A stretch of DNA of 64,000 nucleotides from Schaalia sp. ORNL0103 (GTDB lineage Bacteria; Actinomycetota; Actinomycetes; Actinomycetales; Actinomycetaceae). The first letter of the stretch is position 1. Every line of letters starts with the position of its first letter. Positions 48,065-56,971 of the stretch are shown here, in pieces. The stretch covers positions 124,001 through 188,000 of the forward strand of contig NZ_JAHXSA010000003.1 of assembly GCF_019429565.1 (NCBI RefSeq), in the 5' to 3' direction. The position numbers were made by a program, and so were the translations under genes. The notes beneath the pieces are model-generated. The model made no database searches. It had not been told where the DNA came from and saw only the letters and a list, made by a program, of their open reading frames with translations.

Positions 48065-48697
48065 ATGGGATTCCGAAACAAGACCCAAGGCCCTGACTTT
48101 TTTGAAGACTTCACATCCCAGGCCCGCCAGCTCGTGCAGGCCGTCGAGTTCCTGACGCACATCTACGCCGCCTCCCCCGAGGAGCGCATCGCCCTGCGCG
48201 ATCAGCTCCACGAGGTCGAGCACCGCGGTGACGAACTGAACCACGCGATCGTTCAGCGCATCAACTCCTCGTTCATCACGCCTTTCGACCGCGAAGACCT
48301 GCAGTCCCTGGCTTCCCACCTGGACGACTGCCTCGACTTCATCGACGAGGCCGGCGACCTCCTGGTCGTCTACGGCATTGCCGACATCCCCACTTCCCTG
48401 GTTTCCCTGCTCAACGAGCAGATCGCCGTCATCAAGCACTGCGCGGACCTGACCGCCGAGAACATGCCCAAGCTCAAGTCGCCCGTGGATATGCGCGACT
48501 ACTGGATCGAGATCAACCGTCTCGAAAACGAGGGCGACCTGGCCTACCGCCGCACGCTGACGGCCCTGTTCGACTCCGGCCTCGACGCGATCACGATCAT
48601 CAAGCTCAAGGACATCGTCCAGGGCCTCGAGTCCTGCACCGACGCCTTCGAGGAGCTGGCCAACGTCATCGAGTCCCTCGCACTGAAGGAATCCTGA
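48065..48697 (+). CDS. DUF47 family (PhoU-like) phosphate transport regulator
   Basis: The 210-residue all-helical protein starts MGFRNKTQGPDFFEDFTSQARQLVQAVEFL and contains VEHRGDELNHAIVQRINSSFITPFDREDLQSLASHLDD, the DUF47/PhoU-like pattern with acidic metal-binding helices. DUF47 genes usually sit directly before a PiT transporter, as here (three bases apart), and modulate phosphate uptake. The ATG has GGAAGGACC upstream. The mechanism is not established. Confidence 0.9.
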   Translation: MGFRNKTQGPDFFEDFTSQARQLVQAVEFLTHIYAASPEERIALRDQLHEVEHRGDELNHAIVQRINSSFITPFDREDLQSLASHLDDCLDFIDEAGDLLVVYGIADIPTSLVSLLNEQIAVIKHCADLTAENMPKLKSPVDMRDYWIEINRLENEGDLAYRRTLTALFDSGLDAITIIKLKDIVQGLESCTDAFEELANVIESLALKES

Positions 48698-48700
48698 GCC

Positions 48701-49765
48701 GTGGATCTGAATCTGATCCTCGTCTGCGTCGTCATCGCCGTCGCGCTGTTCTTCAGCTACACGAACGGCTTCCACGACGCGGCGAACGCGATCGCGACCT
48801 CCGTGTCGACGCGCGCGTGGACTCCTCGCGCGGCGCTCCTCATGGCCGCAACGATGAACGTCATCGGCGCCATGATGGGCACGGCCGTCGCAAAGACGGT
48901 CGGCAAAGGCATCATTTCGATCAGCGACTATGCCGAGTCTCCCCTGCCGGAGATGCAGCAAAAGGGCCTGGTCATCATCCTGGCCGCCCTGCTGGGCGCC
49001 TGCATCTGGAACCTGATCACCTGGTGGTTCGGACTCCCCTCGTCCTCCTCGCACGCCCTCATCGGCGGCATGGTGGGCGCGGGCCTCATGAGCGGCACGG
49101 TCGTGCACTGGTGGGGCATCATGAGCCACGTCGTGATCCCGATGTTCGCCTCCCCCATCATCGGCTTCGTCATCGGCTACATCGCCATGAAGATCGTGCT
49201 GTGGGCGCTGCGCAAGGCGCAGTATCACCGCACGATGCGCCGCTTCCGCGCCGGTCAGCGTTTCTCCTCGGCGGCCATGGCCCTGGGCCACGGCATCCAG
49301 GACGCGCAGAAGACGATGGGCATCATCGTCATGGCGCTGCTGGCTGGCGGCTACGGCGAGACCCACAACATCCTCGATCCCGTCACGGGTGAGATGAACG
49401 TGCCGCTGTGGGTGAAGATCTCGGGTGCTCTGGCGATCTCGCTGGGCACGATGGCCGGCGGCGGACGCATCATGCGCACGATCGGCCGTAAGATCATCGA
49501 CCTGGACCCGGCTCGCGGTTTCACGGCCGAGGCCGTGTCCTCCTCGATCCTATACCTGTGCTCCTACGTCATTCACGCCCCCATCTCGACGACGCAGGTC
49601 GTGTCGACGGCGATCATGGGTGTGGGTTGCACGAAGCGTTTCTCGGCGGTCCGCTGGGGCGTCGCGGGCAACATCGTCATCGCGTGGTTCCTCACCCTGC
49701 CGGCCGCCGCTCTGGTGTCGGGCATCGTGTACATCATCGTGGCGCTGCCTCTGGGAGTTCACTGA
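48701..49765 (+). CDS. pit: PiT-family inorganic phosphate transporter
   Basis: This is a low-affinity phosphate:cation symporter in the membrane, 354 residues. The N-terminal signature SYTNGFHDAANAIATSVSTRAWTP and the mirrored second-half repeat (GHGIQDAQKTMGIIVMALL and YVIHAPISTTQVVSTAIMGVG) are typical. About 10 membrane helices are visible. The start is GTG at 48701. The stop overlaps the next ATG (TGATG), so a lipoprotein gene is translationally coupled to it. Confidence 0.93.
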   Translation: MDLNLILVCVVIAVALFFSYTNGFHDAANAIATSVSTRAWTPRAALLMAATMNVIGAMMGTAVAKTVGKGIISISDYAESPLPEMQQKGLVIILAALLGACIWNLITWWFGLPSSSSHALIGGMVGAGLMSGTVVHWWGIMSHVVIPMFASPIIGFVIGYIAMKIVLWALRKAQYHRTMRRFRAGQRFSSAAMALGHGIQDAQKTMGIIVMALLAGGYGETHNILDPVTGEMNVPLWVKISGALAISLGTMAGGGRIMRTIGRKIIDLDPARGFTAEAVSSSILYLCSYVIHAPISTTQVVSTAIMGVGCTKRFSAVRWGVAGNIVIAWFLTLPAAALVSGIVYIIVALPLGVH

Positions 49766-50202
49766 TGCGTGGTCGCCTCGTCGTGACGGCTGCGGTCGTC
49801 GCTCTTGCCGCCGCCCCGCTCGCGGCATGCTCGGATTCGTCCGTCATGCACATGCGGGTCGGGCAGTGCATCCTCCTGCCGGAGGATAAGAGCGTGACCA
49901 CGGCGACGACGATCGATAAGACCAGCTGCACGCGCGAGCACGACGCTGAGGTCTTCGCCTTGGCGTCCGCGCCGGACGGGGATTTCCCGGGCGCCGAGGC
50001 GCTCAACCGGCAGGCCGAAACCGAGTGCATTTCCGCGTTCGACGCGTACGTGGGGTCGGATTACCTGACCTCGTCCCTCGACGCGACGTGGATGATCCCG
50101 ACGAAGGATTCGTGGGCGCAAAAAGATCGATCAATTGTGTGCCTGGCGCGTCCGTTGGATCATTCGAAGCTCACCTCGTCGGTGAAGGAGTCGGGCCTGT
50201 AG
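49765..50202 (+). CDS. Small lipoprotein, septum-formation (Septum_form)-like
   Basis: The 145-residue protein has a signal peptide with lipobox LAAC (MRGRLVVTAAVVALAAAPLAACSDSS) and a short domain with VGQCILLP, TSCTREHDAEVFALA, and paired Cys. That pattern is seen in actinobacterial 'septum formation family' proteins (Pfam Septum_form), whose role is unknown. It overlaps pit by one base. The next gene is a diverged paralogue. Whether it serves phosphate uptake or is only carried along is open. Confidence 0.75.
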   Translation: MRGRLVVTAAVVALAAAPLAACSDSSVMHMRVGQCILLPEDKSVTTATTIDKTSCTREHDAEVFALASAPDGDFPGAEALNRQAETECISAFDAYVGSDYLTSSLDATWMIPTKDSWAQKDRSIVCLARPLDHSKLTSSVKESGL

Positions 50203-50310
50203 GGTCCGTCGAGCCTCCGAACATCATCGGGGATCTTGATCATTATCGTGCGTATCGCGAGTCCTCCTCGACCATCACGCCTCATCGACCACGCCCCATC
50301 AAGGAGAATC

Positions 50311-50847
50311 ATGTCCCCTCACTCTTTCACATCCCACGCCGCGCGCCCAGCGCTGATCCTCGGGGTCTCGGCAGCCATCCTGAGCCTGGGGTTGTCCGGA
50401 TGCTCCAAGCCGAAGTCCGGATCCCCCAATCCCTCACAAGGCATGCCCACACCCGCATCGTCAGCAGCAGCGCCGCCGGCCTCCGCGAGTGCGAACACTT
50501 ACCTGCAACCCCAGGTCGGAGAGTGCTACCAGTTCGCTTCGGGCGATAACACTAACGTCACGGTTGTCGACTGCAACCAGCCACATGACGCGGAGACCTT
50601 CCATATCTTTCAGTTCGCAGGAACTAGCTATCCATCTGAAGACGAGTTTGTCCAGGAGAGCGATGAGATCTGCGCCCTCATCTTCGAGCACTACGTCGGC
50701 AAGCCCGTCGAGGAATCGACACTGGACTACGGCGAGGTTGCCCCCAAGGCGGAGACCTGGGCAAAAGGCGATCACACGGTGGAATGCTATGTCTTTGCCA
50801 AGGACGACAGTAAGCTCACCCGGTCGGTGAGGAACTCAAACATGTAA
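50311..50847 (+). CDS. Lipoprotein paralogue, septum-formation-like
   Basis: The 178-residue protein has a signal peptide with lipobox LSGC, a Ser/Pro/Ala linker, and a domain colinear with the preceding gene: VGECYQF, VVDCNQPHDAETFHIFQF, EICALIFEHYVG, ETWAKGDHTVECYVFAKDDSKLTRSV. The four Cys (CYQF, DCNQ, EICA, VECY) likely form disulphides. AAGGAGA before the ATG at 50311 sets the start. It probably arose by local duplication. Confidence 0.75.
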   Translation: MSPHSFTSHAARPALILGVSAAILSLGLSGCSKPKSGSPNPSQGMPTPASSAAAPPASASANTYLQPQVGECYQFASGDNTNVTVVDCNQPHDAETFHIFQFAGTSYPSEDEFVQESDEICALIFEHYVGKPVEESTLDYGEVAPKAETWAKGDHTVECYVFAKDDSKLTRSVRNSNM

Positions 50848-50896
50848 CCTGCACTCATGCGCGCTCTGATGGCGGTTCGGCTGTGGCCGGGCCGCC

Positions 50897-52156
50897 TCAG
50901 TGCTTCTTGGAGGCCTTGCGCGGGTGGGCGGCGGGGTCCTTCGTGGTGACGCCGTGCGTTTCGAGGGCGGCGACCGTGGGGGCGTCGCCGGCGTGTTCGA
51001 CGTGGGCGACGAGGACCTGGCCGTGCCTCAGAGACGGGGCCTCGCTGCCGGCGACGGGAGCCGACGCATAGGCGCGGATTTCCTCGATGATGGCGTCGCG
51101 AGCCGTTCCCGCAACCGACAGGACCGTGGGTGCGGCGTGCTCGCGCAGACGCTCGGCCGCGAAGGCGCGGACGCGTCCGAGGCGCGCCTCGGCATCGACC
51201 TGCGCGTCAGAGCCGGAGGCGGCCAGGTCGAGGGAATCGACGAGGGTCACCGATCCTCCACCCATCGACGCCCAGGGCGTGAGGCTCTGGCGCGAGCGGG
51301 CGGCCGGCGACGCGAACGCGCGGGCCACACCAAAGCTCGAGAGCAGGTCGATGAGGTCGAAGGCCTGCCGCACGCCGAATCGGCTGAGCGGCGGGTCGAC
51401 AGGTTCCGGCGCGTTCTCAACCTTCTTCGCCGAGGCCTGCTCCACCTGGGCGGCCCTCCTGGCCGCAGCGGAGGCCACCATCGCGGGGGTCGGCGCGGGG
51501 CGAGCCTTGGCCGGAGCCGCTGCCTCGGCGGGTGCCGCGGAGCCGCCGGAAGAAGCGGAAGGAGAGGCGGACGCGTGGGCGTCCCCGGCCTCGTCGAGGC
51601 GCGGAGTGAGGCCCTGCCCGGGACGCAGGACGAGGAGCGTCGTGGTCACGAGGCGACCTTCGCGGGCGCGAGCGACGATGTCGGCGAGGAGGCGGCGATC
51701 GCCTCGGCGCGTGAGCATGTCGGCGGCGCGCTCGGGCGAGGTCCACGTGGTCTGGTCGATTTCGGTGCGCGGGGCGCGCGCGACGGGGGCACGCAGGCGC
51801 TCGGACGCGTGACCGGCGGGGACAGGGGTGCCCACCCAGTAGTGGACTTCCTTCGTCTGCCCGCCGCCGAGGCGGTAGCGCTGTGTCGTCAGGGGCGCGC
51901 CGAGCGTGATGATCTGGCCGGTTTCCTCCTCGACTTCGCGCACCGCGGCGGCGACGAGGGATTCACCGTTTTCGGTCTTGCCCTTGGGCCAGGACCAGTC
52001 GTGGTAGCGCGGCCGATGGACCATGAGGACTTCGATGTCCGCGGGGTCGATGGGCTCACCGGGGACGGCGACGCGCTCGGGGTCAGTGAAGCGCCAGACG
52101 AGTGCACCCGCAGAGCGAACGAGTCGCTGGGGGCGGGGGGCTGGCATCGGACGCAT
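50897..52156 (-). CDS. Nudix hydrolase with degenerate histidine phosphatase domain (MutT1-like)
   Basis: The 419-residue protein starts with a complete Nudix domain: SWPKGKTENGE and REVEEETG give the Nudix box with all catalytic Glu. It then carries an Ala/Pro/Ser-rich segment and a second domain related to the histidine phosphatase half of mycobacterial MutT1. In that half the usual RHG motif is replaced by LVLRPGQG and the second catalytic His region reads LSVAGTARDAI, so phosphatase activity is probably lost. The ATG at 52156 lies seven bases after TACCCT (leaderless type); a longer frame to 52231 is unsupported. The likely role is hydrolysis of oxidised or signalling nucleotides. Confidence 0.82.
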   Translation of the reverse strand: MRPMPAPRPQRLVRSAGALVWRFTDPERVAVPGEPIDPADIEVLMVHRPRYHDWSWPKGKTENGESLVAAAVREVEEETGQIITLGAPLTTQRYRLGGGQTKEVHYWVGTPVPAGHASERLRAPVARAPRTEIDQTTWTSPERAADMLTRRGDRRLLADIVARAREGRLVTTTLLVLRPGQGLTPRLDEAGDAHASASPSASSGGSAAPAEAAAPAKARPAPTPAMVASAAARRAAQVEQASAKKVENAPEPVDPPLSRFGVRQAFDLIDLLSSFGVARAFASPAARSRQSLTPWASMGGGSVTLVDSLDLAASGSDAQVDAEARLGRVRAFAAERLREHAAPTVLSVAGTARDAIIEEIRAYASAPVAGSEAPSLRHGQVLVAHVEHAGDAPTVAALETHGVTTKDPAAHPRKASKKH

Positions 52157-52281
52157 AGGGACAAGGGTAGTCGCCCGCGCGCGCCCGTGCCCTGGTGGGC
52201 GCGCTACGTCACCCCGGTTCGGGCCTTCCACGAGGCCGTCCAGGGGACGCCGAGATCAGCGCCGACGCCGCAAACGCGGGC

Positions 52282-52911
52282 TCAGTCGAGGGTGCCGACG
52301 GCCGCCTCGCGAGCGGCGACGTCAAGCTCGTCGGCAGTGACCAGCAGCGCGGAGTGGCGCATGGTGACGCGGTGGGCAAGCGGGTCGGCGGGGTCTTCGA
52401 TCCACAGGGCCCCGGCCTCGCCGGCGGCGAGCACGCGCATGGCGCGCGAGGCCTCGCTGAGCACGTAGTCGAGGTCGTCGTCGGTCAGGTCGCCGCGCAG
52501 CAGCGAGTCGACCTCCTCCATGATGAGGCTCAGGGGCCGCAGCTCAACGGGGGCTTCGAGGCCCTGGATGATGGGCGCGCGCGAACCCTCGGCGTAGCGC
52601 TCGGCGACTAGGAGAGGGTCTCGGTGGTACCACTCGTGCAGCAGGTAGACGCGCCACAGCGCCCCGGGGAGCGTGAACTCGGGGCTGCGCGACCACACGT
52701 GCGCGATCGTGTCGACCCCGCTGGTACGCACGGTCTCGCGCAGGCGCGCGACGTCGGCGTCGGTGAAGGTCTCGTCGCCCACGCCCATGAGGGCCCAGGC
52801 GGCGGTGTGTGCGACGGCCGCGGTGGCCGCGGGGTCTTCGTCGCCGATGATGGCGTCAGCCCGGGCGGCGTCGAGCATGGCGGGGCGTCGCGGCATCTTC
52901 GATTGGGCCAT
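52282..52911 (-). CDS. Conserved-looking protein of unknown function
   Basis: The 209-residue soluble protein is mostly helical and acidic, with the segments FTLPGALWRVYLLHEWYHRDPLLVAERYAEG and ELRPLSLIMEEVDSLLRGDLTDDDLDYVLSEASRAMRVLAAGEAGALWI. I do not recognise a family. AGGAGGAAG nine bases before the ATG at 52911 and strong codon bias support a real gene. It precedes the Nudix gene on the same strand, 125 bases apart. Its 5' end overlaps the promoter of the divergent tRNA-Lys. Confidence 0.7.
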   Translation of the reverse strand: MAQSKMPRRPAMLDAARADAIIGDEDPAATAAVAHTAAWALMGVGDETFTDADVARLRETVRTSGVDTIAHVWSRSPEFTLPGALWRVYLLHEWYHRDPLLVAERYAEGSRAPIIQGLEAPVELRPLSLIMEEVDSLLRGDLTDDDLDYVLSEASRAMRVLAAGEAGALWIEDPADPLAHRVTMRHSALLVTADELDVAAREAAVGTLD

Positions 52912-52933
52912 GGGGACTTCTTCCTCCTACAAT
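52903..52933 (+). promoter_or_regulatory. Candidate promoter of tRNA-Lys
   Basis: TTGGGC (52903-52908) and TACAAT (52928-52933) are spaced by 19 bases, and tRNA-Lys begins 10 bases after the -10 box. It overlaps the start of the divergent minus-strand gene. Confidence 0.45.
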
Positions 52934-52942
52934 GGGGCTGCT

Positions 52943-53014
52943 GGGCCTATAGCTCAATGGTAGAGCAGCGGACTTTTAATCCGTAGGTTGGGGGTTCGAG
53001 TCCCCCTGGGCCTA
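52943..53014 (+). tRNA. tRNA-Lys (TTT)
   Basis: The acceptor GGGCCTA pairs with TGGGCCT using G-U pairs, the anticodon loop CTTTTAA gives TTT, and the T-arm GGGGTTCGAGTCCCC is perfect. CCA is not encoded. Confidence 0.94.
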
Positions 53015-53084
53015 CTGGTCGCCTCGGAATTTTCCGGGGCGTTCACGCTATCTGCGGGCGCGCGCCCGCGTTCGGAGGTGCAGC

Positions 53085-55181
53085 ATGGATCCTCGTTTTT
53101 CTCGCGCGTACGGTGCCCTGGCCGGCCTTGCGCTCGGCGACGCGCTGGGCATGCCGACGCAGGCAATGTCCCCTCAGGAGATCCGCTCGGTGTACGGGCG
53201 CATCACCGGCCTCGTCGACGGTGACGCCTCGCAGCCCTACGCTCCGGGGATGCCGGCGGGCTCGGTCACGGATGACACGGAACAGGCGCTGTTGGTCGCG
53301 TCTCTCTTACTACGAGGCCGGGCCTCGTCCTCGGGTCGCGTTGCCCTCAATGCGGTCGAGTTCGCCCACGCCCTGCTGGCCTGGGAGGATTCGATGATCG
53401 AGCGCGGCTCACTCGACCTGTTGGGCCCCTCGACGAAGGCTGCGCTCGAGCGCGTGCGCGCGGGCGAGGACCCGCTGACCGTGGGCGGCGAGGGCACCAC
53501 GAACGGTGCGGCAATGCGCGTCACGCCGATCGGTATTGCGGTCTCGACGGAGGATCCGGAGGCTTTCGCCGAGGCCGTGTGGTCGTCATGCCGGGTCACG
53601 CACGCGACGCGACAGGGCTTCCAGTCAGCCGCCCTCGTGGCGGCGGCCGTGTCCATGGGTATCGACGCGGCACGCTCACCTTCCCTGGACCTGAGGAGCC
53701 TGCTGTGGAAGGCCCTCACCTACGTCGATTCCCTCCCCGAGCGCGGCGCGTGGACCCCGGACCCGGACGTCGTTGCCGCGACGCGCAGGGCCATGCAGCT
53801 GGCCGCCAACCCCGCGTCCTCGTCCCTAGAATGCCTCGTCGAGCAGGTGGGCACGTCCGTGGCCTCGGCCCACGCGATCCCCATGGCCTTCGCGCTGCTC
53901 GCTCGAGATCCCTCCCCGCAGGCCCTCCTGGACGCCGCTAACTTGGGCGGCGACACCGACACGATCGGCGCGATCGCGGGTGCAATCCTGGGCGCGGCCC
54001 TCGGGGTCGAGGTTCTCCCCGCAGACAGCCTCTCGATGATCGAGGAGGTCTCCCAACTCGGCCTGTCCAGCGTCGCCGGGGATCTCCTGGCGCTGCGCGA
54101 TCAGGCGATTGTCGGACCTTCGGACGCCAGGCCCGAGGTTTCACGCATCGTCACATCTCCGGAGGAGCCTGCCCCGACCTCGTCGCCGGCCTCCCCCGCG
54201 GGCCGTGTCGTCCTCATGGGCCAGATCCTCGTGGACCTCGCCGTTCGTGGCGAAGCTCTGCCCTCGCCCGGCGGCGACGTGTGGGCCATCGACGAGGGAA
54301 TGCACGTGGGCGGAGGCTTCAATGCCCTCGTGGCGGCGCGCCGCATGGGGGCCGAGGCCGTCTCCCTCAGCCCAATCGGCGACGGCCCCTACTCCTCGCT
54401 CATCCAGGCGGCGCTCGCGCGAGAGGGAATCACGGACTTCGGGCCTCGCATCGCGGGCATTGACAACGGGTTCTGCATCGCGTTCACGGACCGCACGGGC
54501 GAGCGCACCTTCATCTCCACAAAGGGCGCCGAGACGATGGCACCCGCGAGCGCATGGGCGGACTTCGTACGCACGATGCACCCGGGCGACGTACTCTACG
54601 TCGACGGATATCTCATGGACCACCCCGCGAACCGCGTGGCTGCGGAGGCGGCGCTGCGCGTCCTGCCCGAGGGCGTGCGCGTCATCCTGGACGTCTCCCC
54701 CGTCATCGGGATCCCAGAGGAGCTGCCCTCCGATGACGTCATTGTGTCGATGAACCACAGGGAGGCCCAGGAGATTGGTCAGCAGAGCGAGGATTCGAGC
54801 GTCTGCAACCGGTGCCGTGAGCCTCACGAAGCGGCGCTCGCGATGCTCGGCCTGCTGGGCCGTCCCGTCCTCGTGCGCGCGGGAGCGGCGGGGGCATACT
54901 TTGTGCGCCCCGCCGGGACAGCGCCGAATGCCAGCAATGAGGATGCGGCCCACATCCCGACGCCTCACGTCGAGGCGATCGATACGAACGGCGCGGGGGA
55001 CGCACACTCCGGTGTCCTGGCGGCCTCCCTCGCGCATGGTATCCCCATGGGGAGGGCGCTCCTGCTGGCCAACTGCGCGGGCGCACTGTCCACGACGGCC
55101 GTCGGCCCAGCCTCGTGCCCGACGCGCAGCCAGATCGAGGCTGCGGCGGATGCGCTGGAGGCACTCGCGGACGAGGAGTGA
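53085..55181 (+). CDS. ADP-ribosylglycohydrolase-PfkB kinase fusion
   Basis: The 698-residue protein fuses two enzymes. Residues about 1-345 form an ADP-ribosylglycohydrolase: ALAGLALGDALGMPTQ, GSVTDDTEQALL, TTNGAAMRVTPIGI, and NLGGDTDTIGAIAGA with the dinuclear-metal Asp residues. After a short Pro/Ser linker, residues from about 373 form a PfkB (ribokinase-like) domain: VGGGFNALVAARRMGAEAV, GERTFISTKGAE, and the anion-hole signature DTNGAGDAHSG with the catalytic Asp. The reaction order could be release of ADP-ribose or ribose from a conjugate, then phosphorylation of the sugar or nucleoside. GGAGG upstream supports the ATG. No stop or frame change splits it. Confidence 0.85.
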   Translation: MDPRFSRAYGALAGLALGDALGMPTQAMSPQEIRSVYGRITGLVDGDASQPYAPGMPAGSVTDDTEQALLVASLLLRGRASSSGRVALNAVEFAHALLAWEDSMIERGSLDLLGPSTKAALERVRAGEDPLTVGGEGTTNGAAMRVTPIGIAVSTEDPEAFAEAVWSSCRVTHATRQGFQSAALVAAAVSMGIDAARSPSLDLRSLLWKALTYVDSLPERGAWTPDPDVVAATRRAMQLAANPASSSLECLVEQVGTSVASAHAIPMAFALLARDPSPQALLDAANLGGDTDTIGAIAGAILGAALGVEVLPADSLSMIEEVSQLGLSSVAGDLLALRDQAIVGPSDARPEVSRIVTSPEEPAPTSSPASPAGRVVLMGQILVDLAVRGEALPSPGGDVWAIDEGMHVGGGFNALVAARRMGAEAVSLSPIGDGPYSSLIQAALAREGITDFGPRIAGIDNGFCIAFTDRTGERTFISTKGAETMAPASAWADFVRTMHPGDVLYVDGYLMDHPANRVAAEAALRVLPEGVRVILDVSPVIGIPEELPSDDVIVSMNHREAQEIGQQSEDSSVCNRCREPHEAALAMLGLLGRPVLVRAGAAGAYFVRPAGTAPNASNEDAAHIPTPHVEAIDTNGAGDAHSGVLAASLAHGIPMGRALLLANCAGALSTTAVGPASCPTRSQIEAAADALEALADEE

Positions 55182-55342
55182 GCGCCAACAGGGAATGAGC
55201 GCCGCTCAAACCCGGTTAACCGCCAACTGAACGACCTCTGCGGCACCGCATCTGCGCAGGTCGGGAGAATCAAACGTGCGAGATGCGTCAAATAATCAAC
55301 CGCAGTGTCTATTTAGCGCCCTAAAGGGTGCACAATCGCACC

Positions 55343-56587
55343 ATGACGACTAACGACACCCGGGACCGAGGCGGAATCGTCGGCGGGGCGCTCACGGTCG
55401 CCCTGCTGATCACGCTGGCCGTGCAGAACGCCGTGCCGCCAATGGCGACCGACATGTATTCGGCCGCGTTCCCGCAGATCACAGCGGACCTGGCGACAAA
55501 CTCGACGATGCTCGGCTTCACGCTCACAACCTTCTTCGTGGGCTACGCGTCCGGCCAGGTCCTGGGCGGAGCCATCTCGGACCAGATCGGGCGCCGCCGC
55601 CCCATCGTCGCGGGCGGCATCATCGCCCTCGTCGGCTCCATGATCTGCGTGTTCACGCCCAACATCTGGGTGCTCCTCGTAGGCCGAGTCTTCCAGGGCC
55701 TCGGCGGCGGCGTCGCCTCCTCGGTGGGCCGCGCGATCCTCGTCGACGTCGCGCACGGCAAGACACTGGCTCGCGCGATGAGTCTCCTCCAGGCGATCGT
55801 CGGCTTCGCTCCGATGCTCGCCCCGGTCCTCGGCGCCTTCATCATCACGCACGCGACGTGGAGGGTCGTCTTCTGGGCGCTCGCCGCCTTCACGCTGCTC
55901 ATGGCGGCCCTCGCGTGGTTCGTCGTGCCCGAGTCCCTGCCCGAGGAGCGCCGCCACCCCGGCGGTATTCCGCGGTTCTTCCAGGGCCTCGTCCAGGTCG
56001 TGCGCATCCGCCCCTTCGTGGGCTTCATGCTGACCAACGCCTTCTCGAGCTTCTGCATGTTCGGCTACATCTCGAACGCCACCTACGTGCTGCAGGGGCC
56101 GTTGGGCCTGTCCCCCATGGCCTTCGCGTGGGTGTTTGCGTTTAACGCGCTGCTGTCGACCGGCTTCGCGCTGGTCAACGTGCGCCTGATCTCCCACTTC
56201 ACGCCACGCACACTCATCATCGCGGGCCTCACGATCGCGGCGACCGGCGTGGTAACACTGGCAATCTCGACGTTCCTCCTCGACCTGCCGCTGATCCTCA
56301 CGTGCGTGGGCTTCGCGCTCATCATGACGGCGAACGCGTTTATTTTCGGCAACTCCGGCGCGCAGGCCATGAGCGAGGCACGCGAGCACGCGGGCACGGC
56401 ATCATCCGTGATGGGTGTGTTCCAGTCGATCGCGAACGGCATTGCCGCTCCCCTGGCGACCTCGGGCGGCGACAGCGCCGTGCCGATGGTGCTCGTCATG
56501 ATCGTCGGCTCGGCCGGCGCGTGGTTCGCGTTCTGGGTGATCGCCCGCGGCGGCAAGCGCGCGCCTCGCCACCTCAGCCTCGACTGA
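55343..56587 (+). CDS. Bcr/CflA-family drug resistance MFS exporter
   Basis: The 414-residue transporter has 12 predicted helices and Bcr/CflA features: DMYSAAFPQITADL, GYASGQVLGGAISDQIGRRRPIVAGG, GRVFQGLGGGVASSVGRAILVD, and APMLAPVLGAF. The family exports bicyclomycin-type drugs, sulfonamides or other small molecules; this member's substrate is unknown. An ATG at 55343 is preferred (CACAAT lies six bases upstream); a GTG at 55328 is in frame. It is convergent with the EamA gene, and the gap between them is full of repeats. Confidence 0.87.
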   Translation: MTTNDTRDRGGIVGGALTVALLITLAVQNAVPPMATDMYSAAFPQITADLATNSTMLGFTLTTFFVGYASGQVLGGAISDQIGRRRPIVAGGIIALVGSMICVFTPNIWVLLVGRVFQGLGGGVASSVGRAILVDVAHGKTLARAMSLLQAIVGFAPMLAPVLGAFIITHATWRVVFWALAAFTLLMAALAWFVVPESLPEERRHPGGIPRFFQGLVQVVRIRPFVGFMLTNAFSSFCMFGYISNATYVLQGPLGLSPMAFAWVFAFNALLSTGFALVNVRLISHFTPRTLIIAGLTIAATGVVTLAISTFLLDLPLILTCVGFALIMTANAFIFGNSGAQAMSEAREHAGTASSVMGVFQSIANGIAAPLATSGGDSAVPMVLVMIVGSAGAWFAFWVIARGGKRAPRHLSLD

Positions 56588-56652
56588 GGGTATTCAACAT
56601 CCCCGGATAAAACCCATAGGAACCCCTCGAAAGGCCGACGCGCCCGGCTGTT

Positions 56653-56833
56653 GTTACAAACGTCGTCAATCCGCAGCATTTTCAACGCGTCTCCGACCCC
56701 GCATGTTACAAACGTCGTCAATCTGCGGGCTAAAACGCCAGAAAATGCCGATTTCGGGCTCGGATTGACGACGTTTGTAACAAGGAGCGCTAAACCCCCT
56801 GGAAAAACGGGGTGGTTTGACGACGTTTGTAAC
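56653..56833. repeat. 52-bp-period palindromic array of GTTACAAACGTCGTCAA
   Basis: The motif GTTACAAACGTCGTCAAT occurs at 56653 and 56705 (52 bases apart). Its reverse complement occurs at 56764-56781 and 56816-56833 (again 52 bases apart; the last copy has one change). Two forward and two inverted copies of a 17-18 base motif at a fixed period. Between the inverted copies is a small CCCC...GGGG hairpin. Confidence 0.9.
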
Positions 56834-56851
56834 ATCGCAACGCACGTGCAT

Positions 56852-56971
56852 CCGGATAGATAACGCGCATCCGGATAGGTTGCGCACTTCCGGATAGGTA
56901 ACACGCATCCGGATAGGTTAATAAGCTATCCAGATCGTCACAACCTATCCAGATCGTCACAGCCTATCCGG
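56852..56971. repeat. 19-bp-period palindromic array 3 (GGATAGGTT family)
   Basis: CCGGATAG(G/A)T(T/A) occurs at 56852, 56871, 56890 and 56909, then inverted copies at 56923, 56942 and 56961, every step exactly 19 bases, with pivot GGTTAATAAGC. Four forward and three inverted units. It starts 19 bases after the 52-bp-period array ends. Confidence 0.9.
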
